This document shows, piece by piece, positions 1 to 6,321 of a stretch of DNA of 13,732 nt (the stretch's first letter is position 1; every line of letters begins with the position of its first letter). This stretch comes from an uncultured Flavobacteriales bacterium (GTDB taxonomy: Bacteria; Bacteroidota; Bacteroidia; Flavobacteriales; BACL11): the NCBI GenBank assembly GCA_950069165.1, contig CATMIT010000034.1:1-13732 (forward strand), given 5' to 3'. The notes beneath the pieces are model-generated. The model was not told the origin of the DNA and searched no databases. It saw nothing but the letters and a program-made list of their open reading frames with translations. A program made the translations under genes and the position numbers.

Positions 1-1
1 G

Positions 2-1162
2 GATGTAACTGATGTTGTACATGGTGGTTGGAATTCAATTCCTGTATCTCAAGGTTTTAGCATGGATTATACCTTCAAGCCTCTTATTCAATCTAATGCT
101 AATCCTTATACTTTTGAGATGATTTTGGCTAATATTGGTGCTAATGATTTAACTGGAGCGCAAATGAATATTGAAGTATATGATGATATCAATACACAAG
201 TTTTTTCATCAAACTCTACCCCTACTACACTTGTACCATTAGATACGGCTGTGTTTGTTGCAAATCAGACTTATGCTCCTACCAATACTGGAATTTATAA
301 CATGCGTTTTTGGGGAAGTTCTGATAGTATAACATATACCGACACAACTTATATGCAAGCCATTATTACGGATACTGTGTATGGAAGAGATTATGGAAAT
401 CCATCTGGTGCTTGGAGAGTAGGCAGGCAATGTGGAGGATTGCAAGTAGGAAATATTTTTGATATTTATGCGGCAGATGAACTGACTTCTGTTTCTACTT
501 ATGTAGCTGATTATTCTGTAGCAGGAGCAATAATGTTTGGAGTATTGTATGAAGTGGACACTACCTCAAGCCCAATGGGTTTCATTTTGATTGATCAAAC
601 GGATGACTATATCATTCAGTCAGGTGATTTGGATAACTGGGTAACTATTCCTTTTAATTTTGCAATCAATATTGACCCAGCTTTTGGGCAACAATACATG
701 ATTGCAATTGGTGGATACGCCCATCCTCTTGACACTTTTGGAATAAGCGTTTCGGGTGATGCAGAAGTTACCATGTCCAGAATTCAAGATAATGGTTGTG
801 ATTTAGGTACTCAGGGTTTTGGCTATTGGTATTGGGTTTCTGAAACGCCAATGGTACGAATGAATTTCGGAACCCTTTGGACACCTCCATCATCTATTAA
901 TGAAACTACCTTTAACGGAAATATTAGTATTTATCCAAACCCTACAACAGGCATCTTTACAATAGAGATGAATGATGTAGAAAAGGATATTTATACTATA
1001 AAAATTACCAATGTATTGGGGCAAACAATATTTACAAATTCTCAATTGGTTAATGGTATTTACAAAGAAAATATCGATTTATCTGCTTTCCAAAAAGGAG
1101 TATATCTAATCGAAATTAAAAACTCAACTGCTACAATTACTGAAAGAATTGTTGTAGAATAA
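2..1162 (+). CDS. T9SS-exported cell-surface or secreted protein, 5' truncated by the window edge
   Basis: The reading frame is already open at base 2. Codons upstream of the first ATG (62) encode VHGGW and SQGF, which align with NHGGW and TQGF inside the next gene, so ATG 62 is internal and the true start lies outside the window. Two parts are visible. The first is a beta-rich module of about 290 residues ending near base 890, with motifs WRVGRQCGG, QSGDLDNWVT, GGYAHPLDT, IQDNGC and RMNFG. The second is a C-terminal type A T9SS sorting domain from about 910, with YPNPTTG, KITNVLGQ, KGVYLIEI and the terminal RIVVE. T9SS cargo crosses the outer membrane and is released or anchored at the surface, and the sorting domain is normally removed. 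Two Cys codons (431-433 and 797-799) match Cys codons in the paralogue and may form a disulfide. I do not recognise a named family for the module, and its function is unknown. A terminator follows the stop. Confidence 0.88.
   Translation, partial: DVTDVVHGGWNSIPVSQGFSMDYTFKPLIQSNANPYTFEMILANIGANDLTGAQMNIEVYDDINTQVFSSNSTPTTLVPLDTAVFVANQTYAPTNTGIYNMRFWGSSDSITYTDTTYMQAIITDTVYGRDYGNPSGAWRVGRQCGGLQVGNIFDIYAADELTSVSTYVADYSVAGAIMFGVLYEVDTTSSPMGFILIDQTDDYIIQSGDLDNWVTIPFNFAINIDPAFGQQYMIAIGGYAHPLDTFGISVSGDAEVTMSRIQDNGCDLGTQGFGYWYWVSETPMVRMNFGTLWTPPSSINETTFNGNISIYPNPTTGIFTIEMNDVEKDIYTIKITNVLGQTIFTNSQLVNGIYKENIDLSAFQKGVYLIEIKNSTATITERIVVE
1001..1024 (+). repeat. 24-bp exact direct repeat, copy 1 (in T9SS sorting-domain coding sequence)
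   Basis: These 24 bases are identical to 2961-2984 in the next gene. Both encode the ITNVLGQ segment of the sorting domain in the same frame. The flanking coding sequence is much more divergent between the two genes. Confidence 0.9.
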
Positions 1163-1180
1163 TTTCTATAAAATAATTTT

Positions 1181-1222
1181 AAAAGAGCCCTGTTCCATAA
1201 TTTTGGAATTGGGCTTTTTATT
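1181..1222 (+). terminator. Rho-independent-type terminator after the first T9SS cargo gene
   Basis: A hairpin begins 18 bases after the stop codon. AAAAGAGCCC pairs with GGGCTTTTT (one G-T wobble), and inside it TTCCA pairs with TGGAA around a 6-base loop, with a small internal mismatch between the two stems. The descending arm runs into a T-rich tract. It separates the first cargo gene from the second, so the two paralogues are probably transcribed separately. Confidence 0.75.
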
Positions 1223-1236
1223 TCAAATAAAATCTT

Positions 1237-1244
1237 TAAGTTTG
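1237..1244 (+). promoter_or_regulatory. Candidate Bacteroidetes -7 promoter element (TAAGTTTG)
   Basis: TAAGTTTG matches the Bacteroidetes sigma-A -7 consensus TAnnTTTG. It lies 24 bases before the ATG at 1269 and just after a terminator, a sensible place for a promoter. The nearest upstream TTG (1209-1211) is 25 bases away, somewhat longer than the usual -33 spacing, so the -33 half is weak. Confidence 0.5.
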
Positions 1245-1268
1245 CCTTTCAAATTAAAACTAAAAATT

Positions 1269-3125
1269 ATGAAAAAAACACTACTATTTTTAGCCATTTT
1301 ATTTTCAGTATCTATAATGGCACAACAAAATTCTCCAGACGGAATACAAACAGAAAAAATTATACAACAAAGTCAAAACTCTGCCAAAAGCCAAACTCCA
1401 ATTTGGTCAGAAGATTTTGGAAATGGCTTTCCATCAGGATGGAGCACTTACACTAATAATGCAGCAGGTGGTATAGCAACTTGTCCTTGGAAACATACAT
1501 TTTCTGGTTCTTGGGGTTTTTGGAATTCTAATCAAGGGCAATCAGTTGCATCAGCCATGAGTTCAACCACAGCTTCTAATGGATTTTTAATTTCTGATCC
1601 TGATTCTGCTAACCATTGGAATTACGGACAGCCATCAGGAAGTACTTATGAGTATATGGAATCTTATTTTACTACCAATGCCATTGATTTATCTGCCTAT
1701 CCAAATGTGAGTTTGGAATTTCAGCAAACATTTAGATTCAATAATGGTTTGAACTTAAAAGTTTCTATTAGTACTGATAGCGTGATGTGGACCGATTATA
1801 ATGTGCAAGGTAATGCAACTAATAATACTCAATCTCCCGATCCGCAATATGTGAGTTTGAATATTTCATCTGTAGCAGGAAATTCATCAACTGTTTATGT
1901 AAGAATTGGTTGGGAAGCAAGGGTTTATTATTGGATGATAGATGATATGCAAATTATTGAAACTCCTCCACACAGATTAGAATTATTAGAAGCAAATCAT
2001 GGAGGCTGGCACACTACTCCAACTACACAAGGTTTTGCAATGGGCTACAAGTTTTATCCTATGAATCAGGCAATTGCGAACCCTTACAAATTTGAGGGGG
2101 TGGTTGCCAATTTGGGAGCTTTGGTTCAAAACACAAAACTCAATGTTGAAGTATTAGACGATATAGGCGTTTCTGTGCTCACTTCCGTAAGTAATGACAC
2201 GATACTCTCTGCAATGGATACCAATATTTTTGTAGCAAATAACAATTTCACTCCATCAAATATTGGAATGTATAATTTTTATACTTGGTCAACTTCCGAT
2301 TCAACAGGCACAGATACTATAATGACTTCATCAATAGTTACCGATAGCATTTATGGTCGGGATTTTAATGATTATCAATCCTATTGGCGTGTTGGAAGAA
2401 ATTGTGGAGGACAGGTTCTTGGCACTTATTATGATGTTTATGATACAGATGATTTAACTTCTATTTCAGCTTATGTTTCTCCTATTTCTGTTCCTGGGGC
2501 TAAAATATATGCAGCAGTTTTTGAAATTGATGCATCCAGTAACATTAAAATCTGGCTAACACAATCGGATGACCACACCATTCAATCTGGCGATTTGGAT
2601 AATTGGGTTACTTTTGAAATTCCAGGTGGGCTTAGTCTTTCTTCTGGCATTACTTATATGGCGGCTATTGGCGGTTATGCTCATCCGCTTGACACTTCCG
2701 CTATTGGCGTATCGGGTGATGCTTGGTCGAGCACTTGTTATATTCAGGATAATGGTTGCAATATAGGAAGTCAAGGATTTGGCGATTGGTATTGGATCAG
2801 CAAGGTACCAATGATTAGAATGAACTTTGGAACCCCTTGGACAACGACAACAGCTGTGGAAGAAAATAATTTGTTTGACAATATTACATTGTATCCTAAT
2901 CCAGCAACTGATAAAGTTACTATTGATTTAAATAACCAGAAATCGGAAAGCTTTAACATTAAAATTACCAATGTATTGGGGCAAGTTGTTTTTTCTGATA
3001 TAAAGGATTATTCCATTCATGCCAAACAGACAATTGATGTTTCTGCTTTTGTAAAAGGGGTTTATCTATTGGAAATCATCAATAGTAACGAAAAATCATT
3101 TTTCAAAAAGATTGTTGTTGAATAA
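1269..3125 (+). CDS. T9SS-exported protein with N-terminal jelly-roll-like domain; tandem paralogue of the first gene
   Basis: The protein has 618 residues from ATG 1269. The frame is open further upstream to a TTG at 1203, but that lies inside the terminator, whereas ATG 1269 directly begins a signal peptide (MKKTLLFLAILFSVSIMA, cut before QQ). Residues about 45-230 begin IWSEDFGNGFPSGW and contain SNGFLISDPDS and YYWMIDDMQI. This pattern resembles the choice-of-anchor J / MAM-like jelly-roll domains of Bacteroidetes surface proteins. Residues about 235-530 repeat the module of the preceding gene (WRVGRNCGG, QSGDLDNWVTF, GGYAHPLDT, IQDNGC, RMNFG). Residues about 540-618 are a type A T9SS sorting domain (YPNPATD, ITNVLGQ, KGVYLLEI, terminal KKIVVE). 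It is predicted to act outside the cell as an adhesin or binding protein; no catalytic motif is visible. The arylsulfotransferase-like gene follows 12 bases later, so they are probably co-transcribed. Confidence 0.9.
   Translation: MKKTLLFLAILFSVSIMAQQNSPDGIQTEKIIQQSQNSAKSQTPIWSEDFGNGFPSGWSTYTNNAAGGIATCPWKHTFSGSWGFWNSNQGQSVASAMSSTTASNGFLISDPDSANHWNYGQPSGSTYEYMESYFTTNAIDLSAYPNVSLEFQQTFRFNNGLNLKVSISTDSVMWTDYNVQGNATNNTQSPDPQYVSLNISSVAGNSSTVYVRIGWEARVYYWMIDDMQIIETPPHRLELLEANHGGWHTTPTTQGFAMGYKFYPMNQAIANPYKFEGVVANLGALVQNTKLNVEVLDDIGVSVLTSVSNDTILSAMDTNIFVANNNFTPSNIGMYNFYTWSTSDSTGTDTIMTSSIVTDSIYGRDFNDYQSYWRVGRNCGGQVLGTYYDVYDTDDLTSISAYVSPISVPGAKIYAAVFEIDASSNIKIWLTQSDDHTIQSGDLDNWVTFEIPGGLSLSSGITYMAAIGGYAHPLDTSAIGVSGDAWSSTCYIQDNGCNIGSQGFGDWYWISKVPMIRMNFGTPWTTTTAVEENNLFDNITLYPNPATDKVTIDLNNQKSESFNIKITNVLGQVVFSDIKDYSIHAKQTIDVSAFVKGVYLLEIINSNEKSFFKKIVVE
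2961..2984 (+). repeat. 24-bp exact direct repeat, copy 2 (in T9SS sorting-domain coding sequence)
   Basis: Identical over 24 bases to 1001-1024, in the same reading frame and at the same place in the sorting domain of the paralogous gene. Confidence 0.9.
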
Positions 3126-3137
3126 GCTTTTTCTAAA

Positions 3138-4682
3138 ATGAAAAAGAAAAGTTTAGCATTTATTTTCTTTATGCCATTTATTGCATTTGCGCAAATACAA
3201 ACTGTAGGTTTATTTCAGTATGATACAGATGCTTTTGATGGTTATAAGCTTTTCTCACCTGATGAGGGTACATACCTCATTGATAATTGCGGAAAATTAG
3301 TTCACTCATGGCAAAGTAATTATAATGCTGGAAATGCTGCTTATTTATTGGAGGAGGGCACTTTATTAAGAGCTTGTAGAATTCAAAATACAGTTTTCAG
3401 TGGAGGCGGAAGTGGGGGTAGAGTGGAAAAAAGAGAGTGGGACAATACACTTTTGTGGTCTTATAATTTTTCTGATAATAATTATCATCAGCACCATGAT
3501 ATTGAGCCCATGCCAAACGGAAATATCTTGGTTTTGTGTTGGGAGTATAAATCATCAATTGATGCAATTATGGCCGGAAGAGACCCTTCCGCATTAGCTG
3601 ATAATGAGCTTTGGCCAACTTATATTATGGAGGTTCAACCACAAGGTAATAACGGAATTAATATTGTTTGGGAATGGTATTTGTGGGATCATTTGGTGCA
3701 AGATTTTGATCCTTCAAAGCCAAATTATGGTGTTGTTGCAAATCAAGCTGAACTTTTAGATATCAATTTCTATTCTGGCAATGGTAAAAAAGATTGGTTG
3801 CATTGCAATTCCATTGACTATAATGCACAAACGGATGAAATAATAATTAGTAGCCGTACACTTTCAGAATTTTATATAATTGATCATAGCACAACTACTG
3901 TTGAGGCGGCTTCTCATTCAGGAGGAAATTCAGGAAAAGGGGGCGACATACTCTATCGTTGGGGTAATCCTTCCGGGTATAATAACGGATCCATTAATGA
4001 CAAAAAACTTTTTGGACAACATGATGTGCATTGGATTGTCGACAGTTTGCAAGATGGAGGAAAAATTATGATTTTTAATAATGGACAAGGAAGAGGGTTT
4101 AGCTCGATTGACATTGTAAATCCTCCAAAAGATGGAAGCGGCAATTATTTTCTAAATACTAATAATACTTTCGATCCTGATTCTGCTGAGTGGACTTATA
4201 CCGACCCTAATCCAACTAATTTTTATGCTTCTTATATTTCTGGGGCACAAAGGTTAAAAGGAGGAAATACACTCATTTGTGATGGTGCTCACGGCACTTT
4301 TTTTGAGGTGGATAATAATAAAACACAAGTATGGAAGTATATTAATCCTATTATAAACTCAGGACCTTTGTCACAAGGTACTGCTATTGCCACATCACAA
4401 AATGGATGGGCAAATGCCACTTTTAGATGCACCAGATATGCACCAAACTATCCTGCTTTTCTAGGAAGGAATTTAGTGGCTGGAGCACCAATTGAAATTA
4501 ATCCTATACCATCAAATTGTGATATGAGCACTACAATAAGTGAACAAGAGAACTTAAATAAAAACAAAGAGTTACTCTATATTACAGATTTGCTTGGCAG
4601 GAAAACTTCACATGAGAATAACAAAATTCTATTTTTTATTTATGATGATGGAACGGTTGTAAAGAAGCTTTTATTAGAATAA
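3138..4682 (+). CDS. Arylsulfotransferase-like (ASST family) secreted protein with atypical C-terminal tail
   Basis: The protein has 514 residues. It starts with a signal peptide (MKKKSLAFIFFMPFIAFA, cut before QIQ). The body resembles the arylsulfotransferase beta-propeller families: YLIDNCGKLVHSW near 46-58, YHQHHDIEPMPNGNIL at 116-131, DWLHCNSIDYN at 219-229, GQHDVHWI at 293-300, and DGAHGTFFEVD at 382-392. ASST enzymes move a sulfate group from one phenolic ester to another through a sulfo-histidine. By motif and spacing, H222, H295, R319 and H385 are plausible counterparts of the three His and one Arg of the E. coli active site. This is inferred by eye, and a non-enzymatic propeller is possible. 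The last 45 residues (ITDLLGRKT, IYDDGTVVKKLLLE) look like the end of a T9SS sorting domain, but the YPNP motif is absent. It lies 12 bases after a T9SS cargo gene and 15 bases before elbB. Confidence 0.78.
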   Translation: MKKKSLAFIFFMPFIAFAQIQTVGLFQYDTDAFDGYKLFSPDEGTYLIDNCGKLVHSWQSNYNAGNAAYLLEEGTLLRACRIQNTVFSGGGSGGRVEKREWDNTLLWSYNFSDNNYHQHHDIEPMPNGNILVLCWEYKSSIDAIMAGRDPSALADNELWPTYIMEVQPQGNNGINIVWEWYLWDHLVQDFDPSKPNYGVVANQAELLDINFYSGNGKKDWLHCNSIDYNAQTDEIIISSRTLSEFYIIDHSTTTVEAASHSGGNSGKGGDILYRWGNPSGYNNGSINDKKLFGQHDVHWIVDSLQDGGKIMIFNNGQGRGFSSIDIVNPPKDGSGNYFLNTNNTFDPDSAEWTYTDPNPTNFYASYISGAQRLKGGNTLICDGAHGTFFEVDNNKTQVWKYINPIINSGPLSQGTAIATSQNGWANATFRCTRYAPNYPAFLGRNLVAGAPIEINPIPSNCDMSTTISEQENLNKNKELLYITDLLGRKTSHENNKILFFIYDDGTVVKKLLLE

Positions 4683-4697
4683 TAATTAAACTAAAAA

Positions 4698-5384
4698 ATG
4701 AAAACAGCAGTATTATTATCAGGATGTGGAGTGTATGATGGCACTGAAATTCACGAATCTGTTTTTGCATTACTAGCGCTTTCTAAAAACAATCTGGAAT
4801 ACATTTGTACAGCCCCAAACATCAAGCAACATCATGTAGTAAACCATAAAAATGGGGAAGAAATAAATGAAGAAAGAAATGTATTGGTAGAATCAGCTCG
4901 AATAGCAAGAGGTGATATTATTTCGCTTTCAAAATTAAATAAAAACGAAATTTCCTCTCTTGTAATTCCTGGTGGATTTGGTGCAGCTAAAAATTTAAGC
5001 AATTGGGCATTTAAAGGATCAGAAGGAGAGGTTTTGACTGAAGTAAAAGATTTGATTTTACATTGCATAGAAAATAAAAAACCAATCGTTTCTCTTTGCA
5101 TATCGCCTACGCTTATTGCAAAATCTTTAGAAGCAACAGCATACCATCCGCTTCTTACCCTTGGTACAGCTTTCGAAAAATCAGAATATAATATTGTAGA
5201 AATTCATGAGGCAATTTCTTCAGTTGGTGCAACAGCTATCGATAAATCGATAAAAGAAATATGTGTGGATGAAAATTTGAAAATCATTTCTGCCCCTTGC
5301 TATATGATGGATGCAAAAGTGGATGAAATTTACGCCAACACAAAAATGGCTATTGATAAACTCTCTGACTTTTTGAAAAACTAA
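4698..5384 (+). CDS. elbB: Isoprenoid biosynthesis glyoxalase ElbB (DJ-1/PfpI superfamily)
   Basis: The protein has 228 residues, the usual length for ElbB/ES1 proteins. MKTAVLLSGCGVYDGTEIHE is the characteristic N terminus, PGGFGAAKNLSNWAFKG (residues 91-107) is the family's glycine-rich segment, and SLCISP (132-137) places Cys134 at the nucleophile elbow. Family members are cytoplasmic. The E. coli protein has glyoxalase activity on glyoxal and was historically linked to isoprenoid production; its physiological role is not firmly settled. There is no signal peptide, unlike the secreted proteins encoded just upstream. It follows the ASST-like gene by 15 bases and is probably the last gene of that transcript, since a strong terminator begins 4 bases after its stop. 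Co-transcription with the secreted proteins looks incidental rather than functional. Confidence 0.9.
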   Translation: MKTAVLLSGCGVYDGTEIHESVFALLALSKNNLEYICTAPNIKQHHVVNHKNGEEINEERNVLVESARIARGDIISLSKLNKNEISSLVIPGGFGAAKNLSNWAFKGSEGEVLTEVKDLILHCIENKKPIVSLCISPTLIAKSLEATAYHPLLTLGTAFEKSEYNIVEIHEAISSVGATAIDKSIKEICVDENLKIISAPCYMMDAKVDEIYANTKMAIDKLSDFLKN

Positions 5385-5388
5385 ACAA

Positions 5389-5411
5389 AAAACCCCGCAT
5401 TGCGGGGTTTT
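5389..5411. terminator. Bidirectional terminator between elbB and tRNA-Phe
   Basis: A perfect 10-bp stem (AAAACCCCGC / GCGGGGTTTT) encloses a 3-base loop (ATT). It has a T-run on the plus strand and, because the ascending arm is preceded by more A's, a T-run on the minus strand too. It lies 4 bases after the elbB stop and 11 bases beyond the 3' end of the oppositely oriented tRNA, so it probably ends both transcripts. Confidence 0.92.
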
Positions 5412-5422
5412 CAATTAGTGTG

Positions 5423-5495
5423 TGGTGCCTCCAGGAATCGAACCAGGGACACATGGATTTTCAGTCCATTGCTCTACCAACTGAGCTAAGGCACC
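5423..5495 (-). tRNA. tRNA-Phe (anticodon GAA)
   Basis: On the minus strand a 73-base cloverleaf can be drawn. The acceptor is GGTGCCT/AGGCACC with discriminator A, the D stem GCTC/GAGC, and the anticodon stem ATGGA/TCCAT around loop CTGAAAA. The anticodon GAA is at 5460-5462, and the T loop is TTCGATT. The 3' CCA is not encoded; the bases after the discriminator read CAC, so CCA must be added after transcription. The T stem is CCTGG facing CCTGG, which leaves a U-U pair at position 51:63. Other helices are fully paired. Confidence 0.96.
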
Positions 5496-5511
5496 AAGCT
5501 AATTGGGGCTG

Positions 5512-5519
5512 CAAATTTA
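5512..5519 (-). promoter_or_regulatory. Candidate -7 element for tRNA-Phe (TAAATTTG on the minus strand)
   Basis: The minus strand reads TAAATTTGC, a match to TAnnTTTG, 16 bases before the first tRNA base. No TTG is seen at the expected -33 distance, so this rests on the -7 match and position alone. The 109-base interval 5496-5604 carries this promoter and the divergent one for coaX. Confidence 0.5.
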
Positions 5520-5580
5520 ATCGTTTTTTTCTTTTAGAGAAATATTTTTTTGTTTTCATACTCCCAGCTTTTGAAATGTT

Positions 5581-5588
5581 TAATTTTG
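5581..5588 (+). promoter_or_regulatory. Candidate -7 element for the coaX unit (TAATTTTG)
   Basis: TAATTTTG fits TAnnTTTG and lies 16 bases before the coaX ATG, implying a very short 5' leader. No TTG lies at the usual -33 distance. It would drive the long plus-strand envelope unit. Confidence 0.45.
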
Positions 5589-5604
5589 CCACCAAACTAT
5601 TCTA

Positions 5605-6321
5605 ATGAATCTTATAATTGATATAGGAAATACTACAACTAAGGTTGCTATTTTTGATGGAGAGGAATTAATAAAACATCAAATTTTAAATCAACCCTCT
5701 GTTTCTGCTATTGTTCTTTTTAGTAAGGTACATCATATTTCTAATTCAATAATTTCATCTGTAAAACAAAAGGATATCATTTGCAATGAATTAATCACCC
5801 ATTTTAATGCTCTTTTTCTTACTCACAAAACAGAGATTCCTATATCTACTAATTACAATACCCTCAAAACAATAGGAATGGATAGGCTTGCTGGAATTGT
5901 GGGGGCAAATAAGGAGTATCCAAATAAAAATATTTTAGTTATTGATGCTGGAAGTTGTATTACTTTTGATTTTTTTATTGATGGCTTATATTGTGGAGGG
6001 AGAATAAGTCCAGGAGTCCAAATGCGATATGACGCATTACACACTTTTACCAATCAGTTACCACAAATTAGCATTTCTGATGCGCATTTTACATTAGGAA
6101 AGGATACCAATTCCTCTATTATCTCTGGCGTACAGCAAGGAGCAATAGACGAAATGGATACAGTAATTGATACTTTCAGAAAAGAAAATAAGGATTCTGT
6201 CGTTATATTGTGCGGTGGAGACTATAAATTCTTTGATAAACACTTAAAAAATAGCATATTTGCAGACCCTTTTTTAGTGCTAAAAGGACTTAATATAATT
6301 CTTGAATTCAATGCGAAATAA
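5605..6321 (+). CDS. coaX: Type III pantothenate kinase
   Basis: CoaX phosphorylates pantothenate to 4'-phosphopantothenate, the first step of coenzyme A synthesis, in the cytoplasm. The protein has 238 residues, close to the normal length. It shows the ASKHA-fold phosphate-binding motif DIGNTTTK (6-13), GMDRLAG (91-97) with the conserved Asp93, DAGSCITFD (114-122), GGRISPG (131-137) and a late CGGD (203-206). All expected signature motifs are intact. ATG 5605 begins directly with the MNLIIDIGNT strand, which fixes the start. It is the first gene of the envelope unit and overlaps the next gene by 11 bases, suggesting translational coupling. Confidence 0.95.
   Translation: MNLIIDIGNTTTKVAIFDGEELIKHQILNQPSVSAIVLFSKVHHISNSIISSVKQKDIICNELITHFNALFLTHKTEIPISTNYNTLKTIGMDRLAGIVGANKEYPNKNILVIDAGSCITFDFFIDGLYCGGRISPGVQMRYDALHTFTNQLPQISISDAHFTLGKDTNSSIISGVQQGAIDEMDTVIDTFRKENKDSVVILCGGDYKFFDKHLKNSIFADPFLVLKGLNIILEFNAK

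Noticed and set aside
62..64. ATG as the start of the first gene
   Set aside because: The codons before it align with the interior of the paralogous protein and no signal peptide follows, so it is an internal methionine.
1203..1268. TTG start giving a 22-residue longer version of the second T9SS cargo protein
   Set aside because: The extension lies within the terminator hairpin and candidate promoter, and it would bury the signal peptide. ATG 1269 begins a normal signal peptide.
2569..2766. Hydrophobic 65-codon frame inside the second cargo gene, resembling a small membrane protein
   Set aside because: It is a frame-shifted reading of a conserved module whose own frame is clearly coding. 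The hydrophobicity comes from shifted Gly/Thr/Tyr codons.
5420..5605. Small plus-strand reading frame of 61 codons across the tRNA
   Set aside because: It is the complement of the tRNA-Phe gene plus an AT-rich spacer and has no protein-like composition.
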